A DNA stretch of 64,000 nt from Streptomyces sp. AC1-42W (GTDB lineage Bacteria > Actinomycetota > Actinomycetes > Streptomycetales > Streptomycetaceae), in contig NZ_QKWY01000001.1 in NCBI RefSeq assembly GCF_003248355.1, forward strand, positions 372,001-436,000. Reading direction: 5' to 3'. The notes under the pieces were generated by a model. That model did no database searches. It was not told where the DNA came from and worked only from the letters and a program-made list of their open reading frames with translations. Position numbers and translations under genes: made by a program. Below are positions 1-8,850 of this stretch, one piece after another (within the stretch, counting starts at the first letter, position 1; the number at the start of each line of letters is the position of its first letter).

Positions 1-561
1 ACCGTCGTCCTGCTGGACGAGGTCGAGAAGGCCCACCCCGAGGTCTTCGACATCCTGCTCCAGGTCCTGGACGACGGCCGGCTCACGGACGGGCAGGGCC
101 GGACGGTGGACTTCCGGAACACCATCCTGATCCTGACGTCCAACCTCGGCAGCCAGTACCTGACCGATCCGCTGAGCAAGCCGGAGGAGAAGAAGCGGCA
201 GGTCCTGGAGGTCGTGCGGGCCTCCTTCAAGCCGGAGTTCCTGAACCGGCTGGACGACCTCGTGGTGTTCTCCGCCCTGTCCGGCGACGAGCTGGCGCAC
301 ATCGCGGGCCTCCAGATCGACCGGCTCGCCAAGCGCCTGGCCGACCGCAGGCTCACCCTGGACGTCACGCCGGAGGCCCTGGCCTGGCTGGCGGAAGAGG
401 GCAACGACCCGGCCTACGGTGCCCGGCCGCTGCGCCGCCTCATCCAGACGGCGATCGGCGACCGGCTGGCGAAGGAGATCCTGGCCGGCGACATCCAGGA
501 CGGCGACACGGTCCGGGTGGACCGCTTCGAGGACAGCCTGATCGTCGGCGCGGCGACCTGA
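1..561 (+). CDS. clpB: ATP-dependent chaperone ClpB, C-terminal part (5' truncated by window)
   Basis: The first 561 bases are open in frame 1 and encode the end of a Hsp100 AAA+ disaggregase. The second AAA domain is entered at its Walker B (VVLLDEVEKAHPEVF), followed by the sensor-1 stretch ILTSNLGSQ, the ClpB/ClpA-specific FKPEFLNRLDD segment and the C-terminal small domain with GARPLRRLIQ (sensor 2). ClpB works with DnaK to rescue aggregated proteins in the cytoplasm. The start and both N-terminal domains lie outside the window. A strong hairpin follows at 576-620, so this is the end of its transcript. Confidence 0.95.
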   Translation, partial: TVVLLDEVEKAHPEVFDILLQVLDDGRLTDGQGRTVDFRNTILILTSNLGSQYLTDPLSKPEEKKRQVLEVVRASFKPEFLNRLDDLVVFSALSGDELAHIAGLQIDRLAKRLADRRLTLDVTPEALAWLAEEGNDPAYGARPLRRLIQTAIGDRLAKEILAGDIQDGDTVRVDRFEDSLIVGAAT

Positions 562-575
562 GCGGCCCGGCCGGC

Positions 576-620
576 GCGGGGGAATATGACACCCGGGAGG
601 CGGTTGTCATATTCCCCCGC
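576..620 (+). terminator. Perfect 16-bp inverted repeat after clpB
   Basis: Arms at 576-591 and 605-620 are exact complements around a 13-nt loop. The stem contains an unusually AT-rich core (GAATATGACA). There is no T-tract, as is common for Streptomyces terminators. The position 15 bp after the clpB stop supports termination. An operator role for the downstream exporter cannot be excluded. Confidence 0.65.
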
Positions 621-844
621 CGGTCAATTCTCGGCATCGGAATCGAGCCAAACATTCCATCCGGCACTCGGTGCCGCGACCTCCGCCCGGAAGCGGTTGC
701 GGCCCGTGCGCACCGCCTCTGGCAAGGGAGTTCGGGATGCGCGGCCGGGCCGCCCGGCCCCGGCTGTGCACGTAAACAGGACACCGTGCTTCACCTGCGG
801 CAACCCGCCTGCGACGGGGGTTAGAAGTCGCAAAGACAGGCCGG

Positions 845-850
845 TAGCGT
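845..850 (+). promoter_or_regulatory. -10 box TAGCGT, leaderless start of the MFS gene
   Basis: TAGCGT ends 6 nt before the ATG at 857 and no Shine-Dalgarno sequence is present. This is the usual layout of leaderless Streptomyces transcripts, with transcription starting at the A of the ATG. The rest of 621-844 shows no gene or other clear signal. Confidence 0.5.
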
Positions 851-856
851 GCCCGT

Positions 857-2122
857 ATGAACGAGCGGATAGGCGATGAGATAAATAACGGGCCCAAGAA
901 GCCCGGCTCGGACAATCTCTTTCAGCTCGGTGAATTCCGTACCCTTTGGGCCGCTTATGCTCAGTCGATCCTGGGCGACCAGCTGGCTCGTGTGGCGCTG
1001 TCGTTGCTTGTCTTCGAGCGCACGGATTCACCGGGATGGACCGCGGCGACCTATGCCCTGACCACACTGCCCGCCCTCCTCTCCGGGGTGCTGCTCTCCG
1101 GTCTGGCGGACCGGTTCCCCCGGCGCACGGTCATGGTGAGCTGCGACCTGACCCGGATGGCGCTGGTCGGGCTGATGGCGCTGCCGGGGATGCCGCTGCC
1201 GCTCCTGGCCGGACTGCTGGTGCTGGCGCAACTGGCCGAGGCGCCCTTCGGCGCCGCCCAGGGCGCGCTGCTGCCCACCGTGCTCGGCGCCGACCGCTAC
1301 GAGCGGGGCCAGCGGATCATGCAGATCACCCACCAGGTCGGCCAGCTGGTCGGCTTCGCCGGGGGCGGGCTGCTCGCCGCCTGGCTGGGCAGCAACCGCT
1401 CGCTGGCGGTGAACGCGGCGACCTTCCTGCTCTCCGCGGCCCTCATCCGGCTCGGGGTGAAGGCCCGCCCGGTGACGAGCGACGCGGCCCGTACGGCGAA
1501 GCTCGGCGCCCGCGTCGGCGACGCCGCCGCGCTGATCTGGTCGGACCGCAGACTGCGTTCGCTGCTCCTGCTGGGCTGGCTCGCGGGCTTCATCGTCCTG
1601 CCGGAGGGGCTGGCCGCCCCGTTCGCGGACGAGGCCGGCGGCGGGGCGTACGCGGTGGGGCTGCTGCTCGCCTCGCATCCGGCGGGCATGGTGCTGGGAG
1701 CGGCCGTGCTGGGGCGGTCCGAGGTCGGCGACGAGAACCGGCGCCGGCTGCTCGGCCCCCTGGCGGTCGCCGCGAATGTGCCGCTCGTCGCCTATCTGCT
1801 CGATCCCAGCGCGGAAGTGGCGATGCTTCTGCTGTTCCTCGTCGGGGTCTGCTCGGCGTACCAGATCACCGCCGGGGCCACCTTCGTCCTGCTGACCCCG
1901 GCCGACCGGCGGGGCCAGGCACTGGGCCTCGCCCGGTCCGGGATGATCGCCATGCAGGGCATCGGCGTGGCGTCCGGGGGTGCGATCACGGAGCTGACCG
2001 GGTCCTCGGCGAACACCATCGGGGCCTGCGGGCTGCTCGGGGTGGTCTGCGCCGTGCTGGCCGCCGCGGCCTGGTCACGGGCCAGGGGCACCGGGGCCGA
2101 GATGATTCCCGGAAAGGCGTAG
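857..2122 (+). CDS. MFS transporter (drug/siderophore exporter type)
   Basis: This 421-residue polytopic membrane protein resembles the MFS_3 (enterobactin-exporter-like) group. The N-terminus FRTLWAAYAQSILGDQLARVALSLLVFERT is typical. The loop between helices 2 and 3 carries a variant of motif A (GLADRFPRRTVM). About ten to twelve hydrophobic segments are spread over the full length. The substrate cannot be told from sequence. The ATG at 857 was chosen because a TAGCGT -10 box lies 6 nt upstream. The gene stands alone between clpB and the YbjN-like gene. Confidence 0.85.
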   Translation: MNERIGDEINNGPKKPGSDNLFQLGEFRTLWAAYAQSILGDQLARVALSLLVFERTDSPGWTAATYALTTLPALLSGVLLSGLADRFPRRTVMVSCDLTRMALVGLMALPGMPLPLLAGLLVLAQLAEAPFGAAQGALLPTVLGADRYERGQRIMQITHQVGQLVGFAGGGLLAAWLGSNRSLAVNAATFLLSAALIRLGVKARPVTSDAARTAKLGARVGDAAALIWSDRRLRSLLLLGWLAGFIVLPEGLAAPFADEAGGGAYAVGLLLASHPAGMVLGAAVLGRSEVGDENRRRLLGPLAVAANVPLVAYLLDPSAEVAMLLLFLVGVCSAYQITAGATFVLLTPADRRGQALGLARSGMIAMQGIGVASGGAITELTGSSANTIGACGLLGVVCAVLAAAAWSRARGTGAEMIPGKA

Positions 2123-2158
2123 GCCCGGACGGTCTACGCCTCGGCGGCCAAACGAAGC

Positions 2159-2164
2159 TAGGGT
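2159..2164 (+). promoter_or_regulatory. -10 box TAGGGT for the YbjN-domain gene
   Basis: TAGGGT lies 39 nt before the ATG at 2204, and AGGAG (2191-2195) serves as the ribosome binding site. The gene therefore has a short leader, unlike its leaderless neighbours. Confidence 0.4.
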
Positions 2165-2203
2165 CGTCGGCAGGAAACCACGAGATCCACAGGAGTACCA
2201 GCG

Positions 2204-2791
2204 ATGTCTATCGACCCGTCCTCGATTCCCAATTTCGGGGCCCAGCCCGGACCGCAGGCGGCAGGACCCGCAGGCCCCGTCGTCCCCGACCAGGACCTCG
2301 TCAAGCAGCTGCTGGACCAGATGGAGCTGAAGTACGTCGTCGACGACGAGGGCGACCTCGCCGCGCCGTGGGAGGAATTCCGCACGTACTTCATGTTCCG
2401 CGGCGAGGGCGAGCAGCAGGTCTTCTCGGTCCGCACGTTCTACGACCGCCCGCACGACACGGACCTGCGTCCCGTCCTGCTCGACGCGATCGACGACTGG
2501 AACCGCCGCACCCTGTGGCCCAAGGTCTACACGCACACCCACGAGCACGAGGAGCACGAGGAGGGCGCGCCGGAGACCGGCCCCTCGATCCGGCTGATCG
2601 GTGAGGCGCAGATGCTCATCGGCACCGGCGTCTCCCTGGAGCACTTCGTCTCCTCGACGGTCAGCTGGGTGCGCGCGTCCATCGAGTTCGACAAGTGGCT
2701 GCTGGAGCGCCTGGGCCTGACCTCGGCCGAGGACAAGGCCGCGGAGGGCGCGCAGGCTGCCGAGGCCGCGGAGGGCACGGAGCAGGCCTGA
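2204..2791 (+). CDS. YbjN domain-containing protein
   Basis: This 195-residue soluble protein matches the actinobacterial YbjN / bacterial sensory-transduction-regulator fold. It shows LVKQLLDQMELKYVVDDEGDLAA, then WEEFRTYFMFRGEGEQQVFSV, and later DDWNRRTLWPKVY. The fold is chaperone-like (related to type III secretion chaperones) but its biochemical role in actinobacteria is unknown. The start is set by AGGAG 8 nt before the ATG. The C-terminal ~25 residues are Ala/Glu-rich and probably disordered. The gene converges on the aminotransferase through a shared hairpin. Confidence 0.8.
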   Translation: MSIDPSSIPNFGAQPGPQAAGPAGPVVPDQDLVKQLLDQMELKYVVDDEGDLAAPWEEFRTYFMFRGEGEQQVFSVRTFYDRPHDTDLRPVLLDAIDDWNRRTLWPKVYTHTHEHEEHEEGAPETGPSIRLIGEAQMLIGTGVSLEHFVSSTVSWVRASIEFDKWLLERLGLTSAEDKAAEGAQAAEAAEGTEQA

Positions 2792-2815
2792 CGCCGGTTG
2801 CGCCGGTAGGTGTGA

Positions 2816-2851
2816 CGAGGCCCGGAGCGGGGAATCCCGCGCCGGGCCTCG
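2816..2851. terminator. Bidirectional terminator hairpin
   Basis: Arms CGAGGCCCGG (2816-2825) and CCGGGCCTCG (2842-2851) pair perfectly, and the loop forms a second stem (GCGGG/CCCGC). The hairpin sits between two convergent genes ending at 2791 (+) and 2859 (-). Confidence 0.75.
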
Positions 2852-2858
2852 CCCCGTG

Positions 2859-4046
2859 TCAGAGCTGCTTGAGCCGGCCCACGGCGTCCTGGAGCACATC
2901 CATCCGCTTGCAGAAGGCGAAGCGGACGAAGGGGGCGCCCTGCTCCCGGTGGTCGTAGAAGACGGCGTTGGGGATGGCCACCACCCCGCACCGCTCCGGC
3001 AGCGCCCGGCAGAACGCGATGCCGTCACCGGCCGCGTCGAGCGGGCGGATGTCGGTGGTGACGAAGTACGTGCCGGCCGGGCGGTACACCGCGAACCCGG
3101 CCTCCGCGAGCCCCGCGCACAGCAGGTCCCGCTTGGCGCGCATGTCCGCGCGCAGCTCCTCGTAGTAGCTGTCGGGCAGCCGCAGCGCCTCGGCGACGGC
3201 GTACTGGAGGGGGCCGCCGGAGACGTACGTCAGGAACTGCTTCGCGGAGCGGACCGCCGTCACCAGCTCGGGGCTCCCGGTGACCCAGCCGATCTTCCAG
3301 CCGGTGTACGAGAACGTCTTGCCGGCGGACGAGATGGTGAGTGTGCGCTCACGCATGCCGGGGAAGCCCGCGAGCGGCAGGTGCTCGTCCTCGAAGACCA
3401 GATGCTCGTAGACCTCGTCGGTGACGACGATCAGATCGTGCTCGCACGCCAGGGCGGCGATCGCGGCCAGCTCCTCGCGGTCGAGGACGGTGCCGGTCGG
3501 GTTGTGCGGGGTGTTGATCAGCAGCAGCCGGGTACGGCGCGTGACGGCCGCGCGCAGTTCGTCGAGATCCAGCCGGTAGACGCCCTCGGAGGCGTCGGGA
3601 CGCAGGGTGACGGGTACGCGCGTGGCGCCCGCCATGGCGATGCAGGCGGCGTACGAGTCGTAGTAGGGCTCCAGCGCGATGACCTCGTCGCCCGGCTCCA
3701 GGAGCGCCAGGAGCGAGGCGGCGATGGCCTCCGTGGCCCCGGCGGTGACCAGGACCTCGCTGTCGGGGTCGTACGCCAGGCCGTAGCGCCGCTGCTGGTG
3801 GTCGGTGATCGCGGTACGCAGCTCGGGGACCCCGGGGCCCGGCGGGTACTGGTTTCCGAGGCCGGCGCGCAGGGCACGGGCAGCGGCTTCCCGGATCTCC
3901 TCGGGGCCGTCGGTGTCCGGGAAGCCCTGGCCCAGGTTGATGGCTCCGGTGCGGACGGCCAGCGCGGACATCTCCGCGAAGATCGTCGTACCGAACTCGG
4001 CGAGGCGGCGGTTGAGTAGCGGTCGTCCCTTTGTCATGGCCGCCAT
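2859..4046 (-). CDS. PLP-dependent aminotransferase, class I/II
   Basis: This 395-residue fold-type I enzyme has GQGFPDTDGPEEI near the N-terminus, as in the kynurenine/methionine aminotransferase (YbdL-like) group. It also carries NTPHNPTGTVL and TDEVYEHLVFE, with the PLP Schiff-base lysine in SSAGKTFSYTGWKIGW. It should transfer amino groups between an amino acid and a 2-oxo acid in the cytoplasm. Methionine, aspartate or kynurenine are plausible donors, and the sequence does not decide between them. A start at 4046 (ATGGCCGCC) or a few codons downstream (ATGACAAAG) is possible. It is monocistronic. Confidence 0.88.
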   Translation of the reverse strand: MAAMTKGRPLLNRRLAEFGTTIFAEMSALAVRTGAINLGQGFPDTDGPEEIREAAARALRAGLGNQYPPGPGVPELRTAITDHQQRRYGLAYDPDSEVLVTAGATEAIAASLLALLEPGDEVIALEPYYDSYAACIAMAGATRVPVTLRPDASEGVYRLDLDELRAAVTRRTRLLLINTPHNPTGTVLDREELAAIAALACEHDLIVVTDEVYEHLVFEDEHLPLAGFPGMRERTLTISSAGKTFSYTGWKIGWVTGSPELVTAVRSAKQFLTYVSGGPLQYAVAEALRLPDSYYEELRADMRAKRDLLCAGLAEAGFAVYRPAGTYFVTTDIRPLDAAGDGIAFCRALPERCGVVAIPNAVFYDHREQGAPFVRFAFCKRMDVLQDAVGRLKQL

Positions 4047-4173
4047 CCTGCGCGCAAGCTCTGGACTTGCTCAAGTGCGCTTTGGCGGCGGGCGGTCAAG
4101 GGCATCTCACCCTCACGCCGGAACGGGCGCGGAGCGGGGGGCCTCGCTTCGGGGGACGGAAGGACGTGAGGTC

Positions 4174-4467
4174 ATGGGCGGTGTGCTGGCCGGGGTGATT
4201 CTGGTCGTACTGGTCGTGGTGCTCGTCGCGATGGTGGCGGGGTCCGGCGGGCGGAGGCGTGCGCCGGTGCGCAGCAGGCGGCGCGGTACGGCGCGCGGCT
4301 CGGCGGCCGGGGGCAGCTGGTGGGCCGGCGGCGGCGACGGGGGCTCGTCGTGCGGGGGCGGCGGACATTCAGGAGGACATTCCGGCGGGCATTCCTGCGG
4401 TGGGGGTTCCTCGTGCGGCGGGGGTTCCTCCTGCGGCGGCGGGGGCGGATGCGGCGGAGGCAGCTGA
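4174..4467 (+). CDS. Small membrane protein with Gly/Ser/Cys/His-rich tail
   Basis: This 97-residue protein has a single hydrophobic helix at residues 3-26 (VLAGVILVVLVVVLVAMVAG). An Arg-rich stretch (RRRAPVRSRRRG) follows and would keep the C-terminus in the cytoplasm. The last ~45 residues are nearly all Gly, Ser, Cys and His, in GGHS and CGGGSS repeats. No known enzyme domain is visible. Similar tails occur on small actinobacterial membrane proteins and could bind metal, but that is inference. The start is supported by AAGGACGTGAGG upstream, and a T-tract terminator follows. Confidence 0.6.
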   Translation: MGGVLAGVILVVLVVVLVAMVAGSGGRRRAPVRSRRRGTARGSAAGGSWWAGGGDGGSSCGGGGHSGGHSGGHSCGGGSSCGGGSSCGGGGGCGGGS

Positions 4468-4492
4468 CACGGGGCAGTCGGTCCGCGTGAGG

Positions 4493-4540
4493 CCCGGCGG
4501 GAACGTGGTGCGTGCGCCAAGTCCCGCCGGGTTCCTTTTT
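4493..4540 (+). terminator. Intrinsic terminator with T-tract
   Basis: Arms CCCGGCGGGA (4493-4502) and TCCCGCCGGG (4522-4531) pair perfectly and are followed by TTCCTTTTT. A T-tract is uncommon in Streptomyces, which makes this one of the clearest terminators in the window. The rest of 4541-4780 shows no further gene. Confidence 0.85.
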
Positions 4541-4780
4541 GTTGAGGTCTTCGGCGGGTCTGCGGTGAACACGTGAGCGGACGGCCCCCCGAGGGGGCTG
4601 GAAACCCCGGCAAGTTGGGCAAAAACGCTGTGAGTGCGCCGTAGTCGTGATTCCCTCGGTGGAGAGAACATTCAGCCCTCGGACCCCAGTTGGACCTGAT
4701 CGGGCGCTTCCCACCTCCCACGCGCACCACGCGGGGGCGTCCCCTGTCCACGTGTCCACGCGTGTTTGCGGAGCCGATCC

Positions 4781-5302
4781 ATGCTCACGACCCTTCATAC
4801 GGCCTATTCCGATACCCGTGCCGCCGATCTGGCCTGGGCGCTGGGGCGCGAACCGCTCCCGGCCCTGGCCGTCCTCGACCTCGAACTCGCCGGCGCGACC
4901 ATGCAGCTGCGGCTGCTCGGGGCCTCCCACCAGGTCCTCCTGGAGGAGGAACGCGGCAGCTGTTCCGAGACCGTCGCCTGTATGCCCGGCAGCAGCACCC
5001 CGCTGCCGCTGGGCGTCGCCAAGCGGATCGGCGACTGGGAGTACGAGTTCGCGGCGCGCGTCGAGACGCTGGGCGCCGGCTCGTTCGCGGGCCGGGCCCA
5101 GGAGCTGCTCGCGCTCGTGGCCGACCACCCGCACGGCCTGGCCGGTACGTTTCCGGGCAGTCCGCACGCCTTCACCGCCATGCTCGCCCAGCGCACCGAG
5201 GGCCAGGTGCGGTGGCGGACCTGGCACGCCTACCCGCAGGAGGGCCGGCTCGTCGTGACGCGTACGCGGGTGGGCGTGCGGATGCCGGCGGCGGCGCTGT
5301 GA
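4781..5302 (+). CDS. DUF2617 family protein
   Basis: This 173-residue soluble protein is conserved in actinobacteria as DUF2617 and has no known function. Recognisable parts are the opening LTTLHTAYSDTRAADLAW, the LGASHQVLLEEE stretch and the ending VRMPAAAL. It has no signal peptide or membrane helix. I start it at the ATG at 4781, with CGGAG about 10 nt upstream, rather than at a TTG 15 nt earlier. In Streptomyces it normally sits directly before the spermidine-synthase-like gene, as here. Confidence 0.75.
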   Translation: MLTTLHTAYSDTRAADLAWALGREPLPALAVLDLELAGATMQLRLLGASHQVLLEEERGSCSETVACMPGSSTPLPLGVAKRIGDWEYEFAARVETLGAGSFAGRAQELLALVADHPHGLAGTFPGSPHAFTAMLAQRTEGQVRWRTWHAYPQEGRLVVTRTRVGVRMPAAAL

Positions 5303-5373
5303 CATCTGCCGTCTGCGCCTCGGGTGCACCGCTTGCACCCTTGTGGGTGACGTGGTGTAAGTGGTGAGTCACG

Positions 5374-5379
5374 TAGCGT
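5374..5379 (+). promoter_or_regulatory. -10 box TAGCGT, leaderless start of the spermidine-synthase-like gene
   Basis: TAGCGT is followed by 7 nt and then the ATG at 5387, with no ribosome binding site. This predicts a leaderless mRNA. Confidence 0.5.
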
Positions 5380-5386
5380 TCGCGGC

Positions 5387-6985
5387 ATGATCGACCAGCA
5401 GGTGTCGCTGCGAGGGGGCGCGGCGCGGCTACCCGTCCGACCGCGGACCGGTCGCTTTCTCGTGCTGGCCGCCGTCTTCGTCTGTGCCGCCTGTGGACTG
5501 GTGTACGAGCTGGAGCTCGTCGCGCTGGCCTCCTATCTGATCGGCGACTCGGTCACCCAGGCGTCCGTGGTGCTCTCCGTGATGGTGTTCGCGATGGGGA
5601 TCGGCTCCCTGCTCGCGAAACGTTTACGCGGCCGGGCCGCGGTGGGCTTCGGGCTGATCGAGGCGGCGCTCGCCCTGGTGGGGGGCTTCTCGGCGCTGGT
5701 GCTCTACGCGTCGTTCGCCTGGTTCGGCGAGTCGCAGTACGCGCTGGTCGGGTTCTCGCTGACGATCGGGGTCCTGATCGGGGCGGAGATCCCGCTGCTG
5801 ATGACGCTGATCCAGCGGGTGGACCGGCAGGACGCGGGCGGGGCCGTCGCCGATCTCTTCGCGGCTGACTACGTGGGGGCGCTCGTCGGCGGCCTGGCCT
5901 TCCCGTTCCTGCTGCTGCCGATGCTCGGCCAGCTCACCGGCGCTCTGCTGACCGGTGCGGTGAACGCGGCGGCGGGCGGGGCGCTGGTGCTGTGGGTGTT
6001 CCGGCGGGACGTGCCGCGCCGTGCCCGGTGGCTGCTGATCGCCGCCAATGTGACGGTGATCGCCGTGCTGGCGACGGCCGCCGTGCTGGCCGACGACTTC
6101 GAGCGTGCGGCGCGGCGCGCGGTCTTCGGCGACCAGGTCCGGGTCGCCGTGCGGACGGATGTGCAGGAGGTCGTGCTGACCGGGGAGGGCCGCGGCTCCC
6201 TGGACCTGTATCTGGACGGACGGCTGCGGGTCAGCTCCCGCGACGAGTACCGCTACCACGAGGCGCTGGTGCACCCGGCGATGAACGGGCCGCATGCCAG
6301 GGTGCTGATCCTGGGCGGCGGCGACGGGCTGGCCGCGCGGGAGGTGCTGCGCTATCCGGACGTGCGCGGCGTGACCCTCGTGGAGCTGGACCCGGCCGTC
6401 ACCCGACTGGCCCGTACGGACCACGCGCTCTCCGCGCTGAACGACCACGCGCTGGACGACCCCCGCGTGAAGACGGTGACCGGCGACGCCTTCACCTGGC
6501 TGCGGTCCGCCCGCAGCCGCTACGACGTGGTGGTCTCCGATCTGCCCGACCCCGGCATCTCCGCCGGTACCAAGCTCTACTCGGCGGAGTTCTACGGTCT
6601 GGTCGCCGGGGCCCTCGCCCCGGACGGGCGGCTCGTGGTGCACGCGGGCCCGCCCCGGAGCCGGCCGCGCACGTTCTGGACGGTCGACGCGTCGATCCGG
6701 GCGGCCGGGCTGCATCCCCGCCCCTATCGGATCAGCGGGCGCATCTCGGGCTTCGCGGTGCGCACCGGCCGGGCGCGGGACGACTCGGGCGGGGACCGCG
6801 GCTGGGGGTTCCTGCTGGCCGGGGCGGCGTCCCGGCCCACGCTCGGCCTGGACCCGGACGGGCCGGCGCTGCGCTCGCTGACCGTGCCGGGGCTGCTGGA
6901 CGCGGGGCGCCGGGCGGAGGCCGGGCGGCTGGCCGGGCTCGCCCCGTCCACGCTGGTGCATCCCCGCTACTGGGAGGAGCGGTGA
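5387..6985 (+). CDS. speE: Membrane-bound polyamine aminopropyltransferase (spermidine synthase-like)
   Basis: This is a two-part protein of 532 residues. Residues ~20-235 form about seven membrane helices. Residues ~240-480 form a spermidine-synthase Rossmann domain, with GGGDG near residue 307 (binding of decarboxylated SAM), VELDP, and the acidic loop VSDLPDP near residue 382. Membrane-anchored members are common in actinobacteria, but their real amine acceptor is unsettled. Codon 80 (5624-5626) is TTA, the rare leucine codon read by bldA tRNA, so translation may be limited until differentiation. The gene appears leaderless. Confidence 0.85.
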   Translation: MIDQQVSLRGGAARLPVRPRTGRFLVLAAVFVCAACGLVYELELVALASYLIGDSVTQASVVLSVMVFAMGIGSLLAKRLRGRAAVGFGLIEAALALVGGFSALVLYASFAWFGESQYALVGFSLTIGVLIGAEIPLLMTLIQRVDRQDAGGAVADLFAADYVGALVGGLAFPFLLLPMLGQLTGALLTGAVNAAAGGALVLWVFRRDVPRRARWLLIAANVTVIAVLATAAVLADDFERAARRAVFGDQVRVAVRTDVQEVVLTGEGRGSLDLYLDGRLRVSSRDEYRYHEALVHPAMNGPHARVLILGGGDGLAAREVLRYPDVRGVTLVELDPAVTRLARTDHALSALNDHALDDPRVKTVTGDAFTWLRSARSRYDVVVSDLPDPGISAGTKLYSAEFYGLVAGALAPDGRLVVHAGPPRSRPRTFWTVDASIRAAGLHPRPYRISGRISGFAVRTGRARDDSGGDRGWGFLLAGAASRPTLGLDPDGPALRSLTVPGLLDAGRRAEAGRLAGLAPSTLVHPRYWEER

Positions 6986-7046
6986 GGCGGATGCCCCGTG
7001 AGGGGGGGCAGGGTGCGGAAGCGCTGACGTGTGGGCCGCGGCTGAG

Positions 7047-7052
7047 TAGGCT
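7047..7052 (+). promoter_or_regulatory. -10 box TAGGCT, leaderless start of the SRPBCC gene
   Basis: TAGGCT lies 8 nt before the ATG at 7061 and no Shine-Dalgarno sequence is seen. Confidence 0.45.
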
Positions 7053-7060
7053 CGTTGCCC

Positions 7061-7951
7061 ATGGAGCATGAGGTGTTCGTACCCGTTCCGGTCCCGGCCC
7101 TGCGGCGGACGCTGGACGACCCCGTCCGGGTCGCCCGCTGCGTACCGGGGTTCCAGCAGGACGCCGACGCGTCGGCGGGCCCCCTGACGGGCCGGCTCAG
7201 AATCCGGGCCGGCGGCCACACCATCACCTACCGGGGCACGCTGAGCCTCACCCCGCTGCCCGGCGACCCGGACGTGGACTCCGTCCACACCGTCCGGGTG
7301 GAGGGCGAGGGCACGGAGGCGCGGGGCGACGGCTCGGCGCGACTGTCGATGACCGTCCGGCTGACGGAGGGCGCCGAGGGCACGTCGATCGCCTTCGACT
7401 CCGAGGTGACCGGCGACGGCCGGCTGCGGGACCTCGAACCCGCGGCGGCGCTGGCCGCGGCCCACCGCCTGCTGGACCGCTTCGCGCAGCAGCTCGTGAC
7501 GGAGTCCCTGGCCGCCCGGAGCGACGACGGGACGGACGGCCCTGCGGACGGTTCGGCGGACGGCGCGGCGGCGGGGGCCGCCGCGGTGACGGCGGAGGAG
7601 GCGGCGGTCGGGGAGGCCGTGGAGGAGGCCCTCGAAGAGGCCGCCGAGGAGGCGCCGGAGCGGGACTCGCTGTACGACGCGCCCATTCCGCCGTCGTCGC
7701 TGGACCCGGTCGCCGGGATCGAGTTCACCGTCGCGGACGAGCCGCCCGCCGAGGCAGCCCACGCCCGGCGCACCATGATCGGCCGCAGCGCCGAGGAGGT
7801 CGACCACGCGCCGCCGCGCGGCCGGTACGCCCCGGTGCCCTCGCCGGACTCGGTCGGTGCGGGTGCCACGCTGCGCTGGGTCGCCCCGGCGGCGGTGCTG
7901 GCCCTCGCGTCGGCGGTGGTCGTGAGCCGGGCGTTGCGGCGCCGGAGGTAG
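7061..7951 (+). CDS. SRPBCC (CoxG-like) family protein with C-terminal membrane anchor
   Basis: The first ~145 residues of this 296-residue protein fit the START/SRPBCC hydrophobic-pocket fold of the CoxG (carbon monoxide dehydrogenase subunit G) type: VARCVPGFQQ, GRLRIRAGGHTITYRGTL, then GDGRLRDLEP and a long C-terminal helix. A low-complexity Ala/Glu/Asp linker (about 150-230) follows. The last ~30 residues are a hydrophobic helix (WVAPAAVLALASAVVVS) capped by RALRRRR, a tail anchor. No cox operon is nearby, so the ligand is unknown. The ATG at 7061 was preferred over a TTG six bases upstream. Confidence 0.75.
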   Translation: MEHEVFVPVPVPALRRTLDDPVRVARCVPGFQQDADASAGPLTGRLRIRAGGHTITYRGTLSLTPLPGDPDVDSVHTVRVEGEGTEARGDGSARLSMTVRLTEGAEGTSIAFDSEVTGDGRLRDLEPAAALAAAHRLLDRFAQQLVTESLAARSDDGTDGPADGSADGAAAGAAAVTAEEAAVGEAVEEALEEAAEEAPERDSLYDAPIPPSSLDPVAGIEFTVADEPPAEAAHARRTMIGRSAEEVDHAPPRGRYAPVPSPDSVGAGATLRWVAPAAVLALASAVVVSRALRRRR

Positions 7952-7960
7952 CGGCGCCAG

Positions 7961-7966
7961 TAGGGT
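7961..7966 (+). promoter_or_regulatory. -10 box TAGGGT, leaderless start of the epimerase gene
   Basis: TAGGGT is followed by 6 nt and then the GTG at 7973. It lies only 9 bp after the preceding stop codon, so the gene probably has its own promoter although it is closely packed. Confidence 0.5.
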
Positions 7967-7972
7967 CGTTCC

Positions 7973-8770
7973 GTGAGCAGTAGCGAGAAGGACGTCCGGC
8001 TCTCCGTCGGCGACACAGAGTTGACCGTGGACCCCGTCAACGGCTGCCGGATCAGCAGCCTGCGGATCGGCGGTACCGAACTGCTGCGGCAGGGGGAGCG
8101 GTACGGCTGCTTCCCGATGGTGCCGTGGTGCGGCCGGACCGCGAACGGGCGGTTCCGTGACGGCGGCGTCGTCCACCAGCTCCCGCTGACCGCCCCGCCG
8201 CACGCGATCCACGGCACCGGACGCGACACGGCGTGGCACACCGCGCTGGAGAGCGGGACGCAGGCGTCGTTCTACTACGACCTGGCCGACCCCTGGCCCT
8301 ATCCGGGCCGGGTGACCCAGACCTTCGAGCTGGCCGAGGACTCCCTCACGCTGGCCTTCGGCATCGAGACGTACGGGAACTCCTTCCCCGCGCAGGCCGG
8401 CTGGCACCCGTGGTTCCGCCGCCTCCTGGACACCGGGGAAGAGGTCCGGATCGACTTCGACGCCGCCTGGCAGGAGGAGCGCGGCGAGGACCACCTGCCG
8501 ACCGGCCGCCGGATTCCGCCGCTGGCCGGCCCGTGGGACGACTGCTTCGGGATGCCGGACGGCGTCGACGTCACCCTCACCTGGCCGCAGCGGCTGGAGC
8601 TGACCGTGAAGAGCCGGTCCGAGTGGGTCGTGATCTACGACGAGCAGGACGAGGCGGTCTGCGTGGAGCCGCAGTCCGGCCCGCCGAACGGGCTGAACAC
8701 CGACCCACGCTACGTCACGCCGATCGAGCCGCTGGAGATCGCCACCACCTGGAGCTGGCGCCGGCTCTGA
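7973..8770 (+). CDS. Aldose 1-epimerase (galactose mutarotase family)
   Basis: This 265-residue beta-sandwich enzyme interconverts alpha and beta anomers of hexoses in the cytoplasm. Family features are GCRISSLRIGGTELL near the N-terminus, YGCFPMVPWCGRTANGRF with the sugar-binding Arg/Asn, AIHGTGRD with the first active-site His, GWHPWFRR with the second His, and VCVEPQSGPPNG with the catalytic Glu. The start is GTG with a TAGGGT box 6 nt upstream. The preferred sugar is not determined by sequence. Confidence 0.88.
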   Translation: MSSSEKDVRLSVGDTELTVDPVNGCRISSLRIGGTELLRQGERYGCFPMVPWCGRTANGRFRDGGVVHQLPLTAPPHAIHGTGRDTAWHTALESGTQASFYYDLADPWPYPGRVTQTFELAEDSLTLAFGIETYGNSFPAQAGWHPWFRRLLDTGEEVRIDFDAAWQEERGEDHLPTGRRIPPLAGPWDDCFGMPDGVDVTLTWPQRLELTVKSRSEWVVIYDEQDEAVCVEPQSGPPNGLNTDPRYVTPIEPLEIATTWSWRRL

Positions 8771-8850
8771 GCACGGGCACCGGCCCAGGGCGAAGAGGCT
8801 GGGCGAAGGGCCCGGACCGGCGGGGCACGGGTGGGCCGCAGGCCGCGCCT

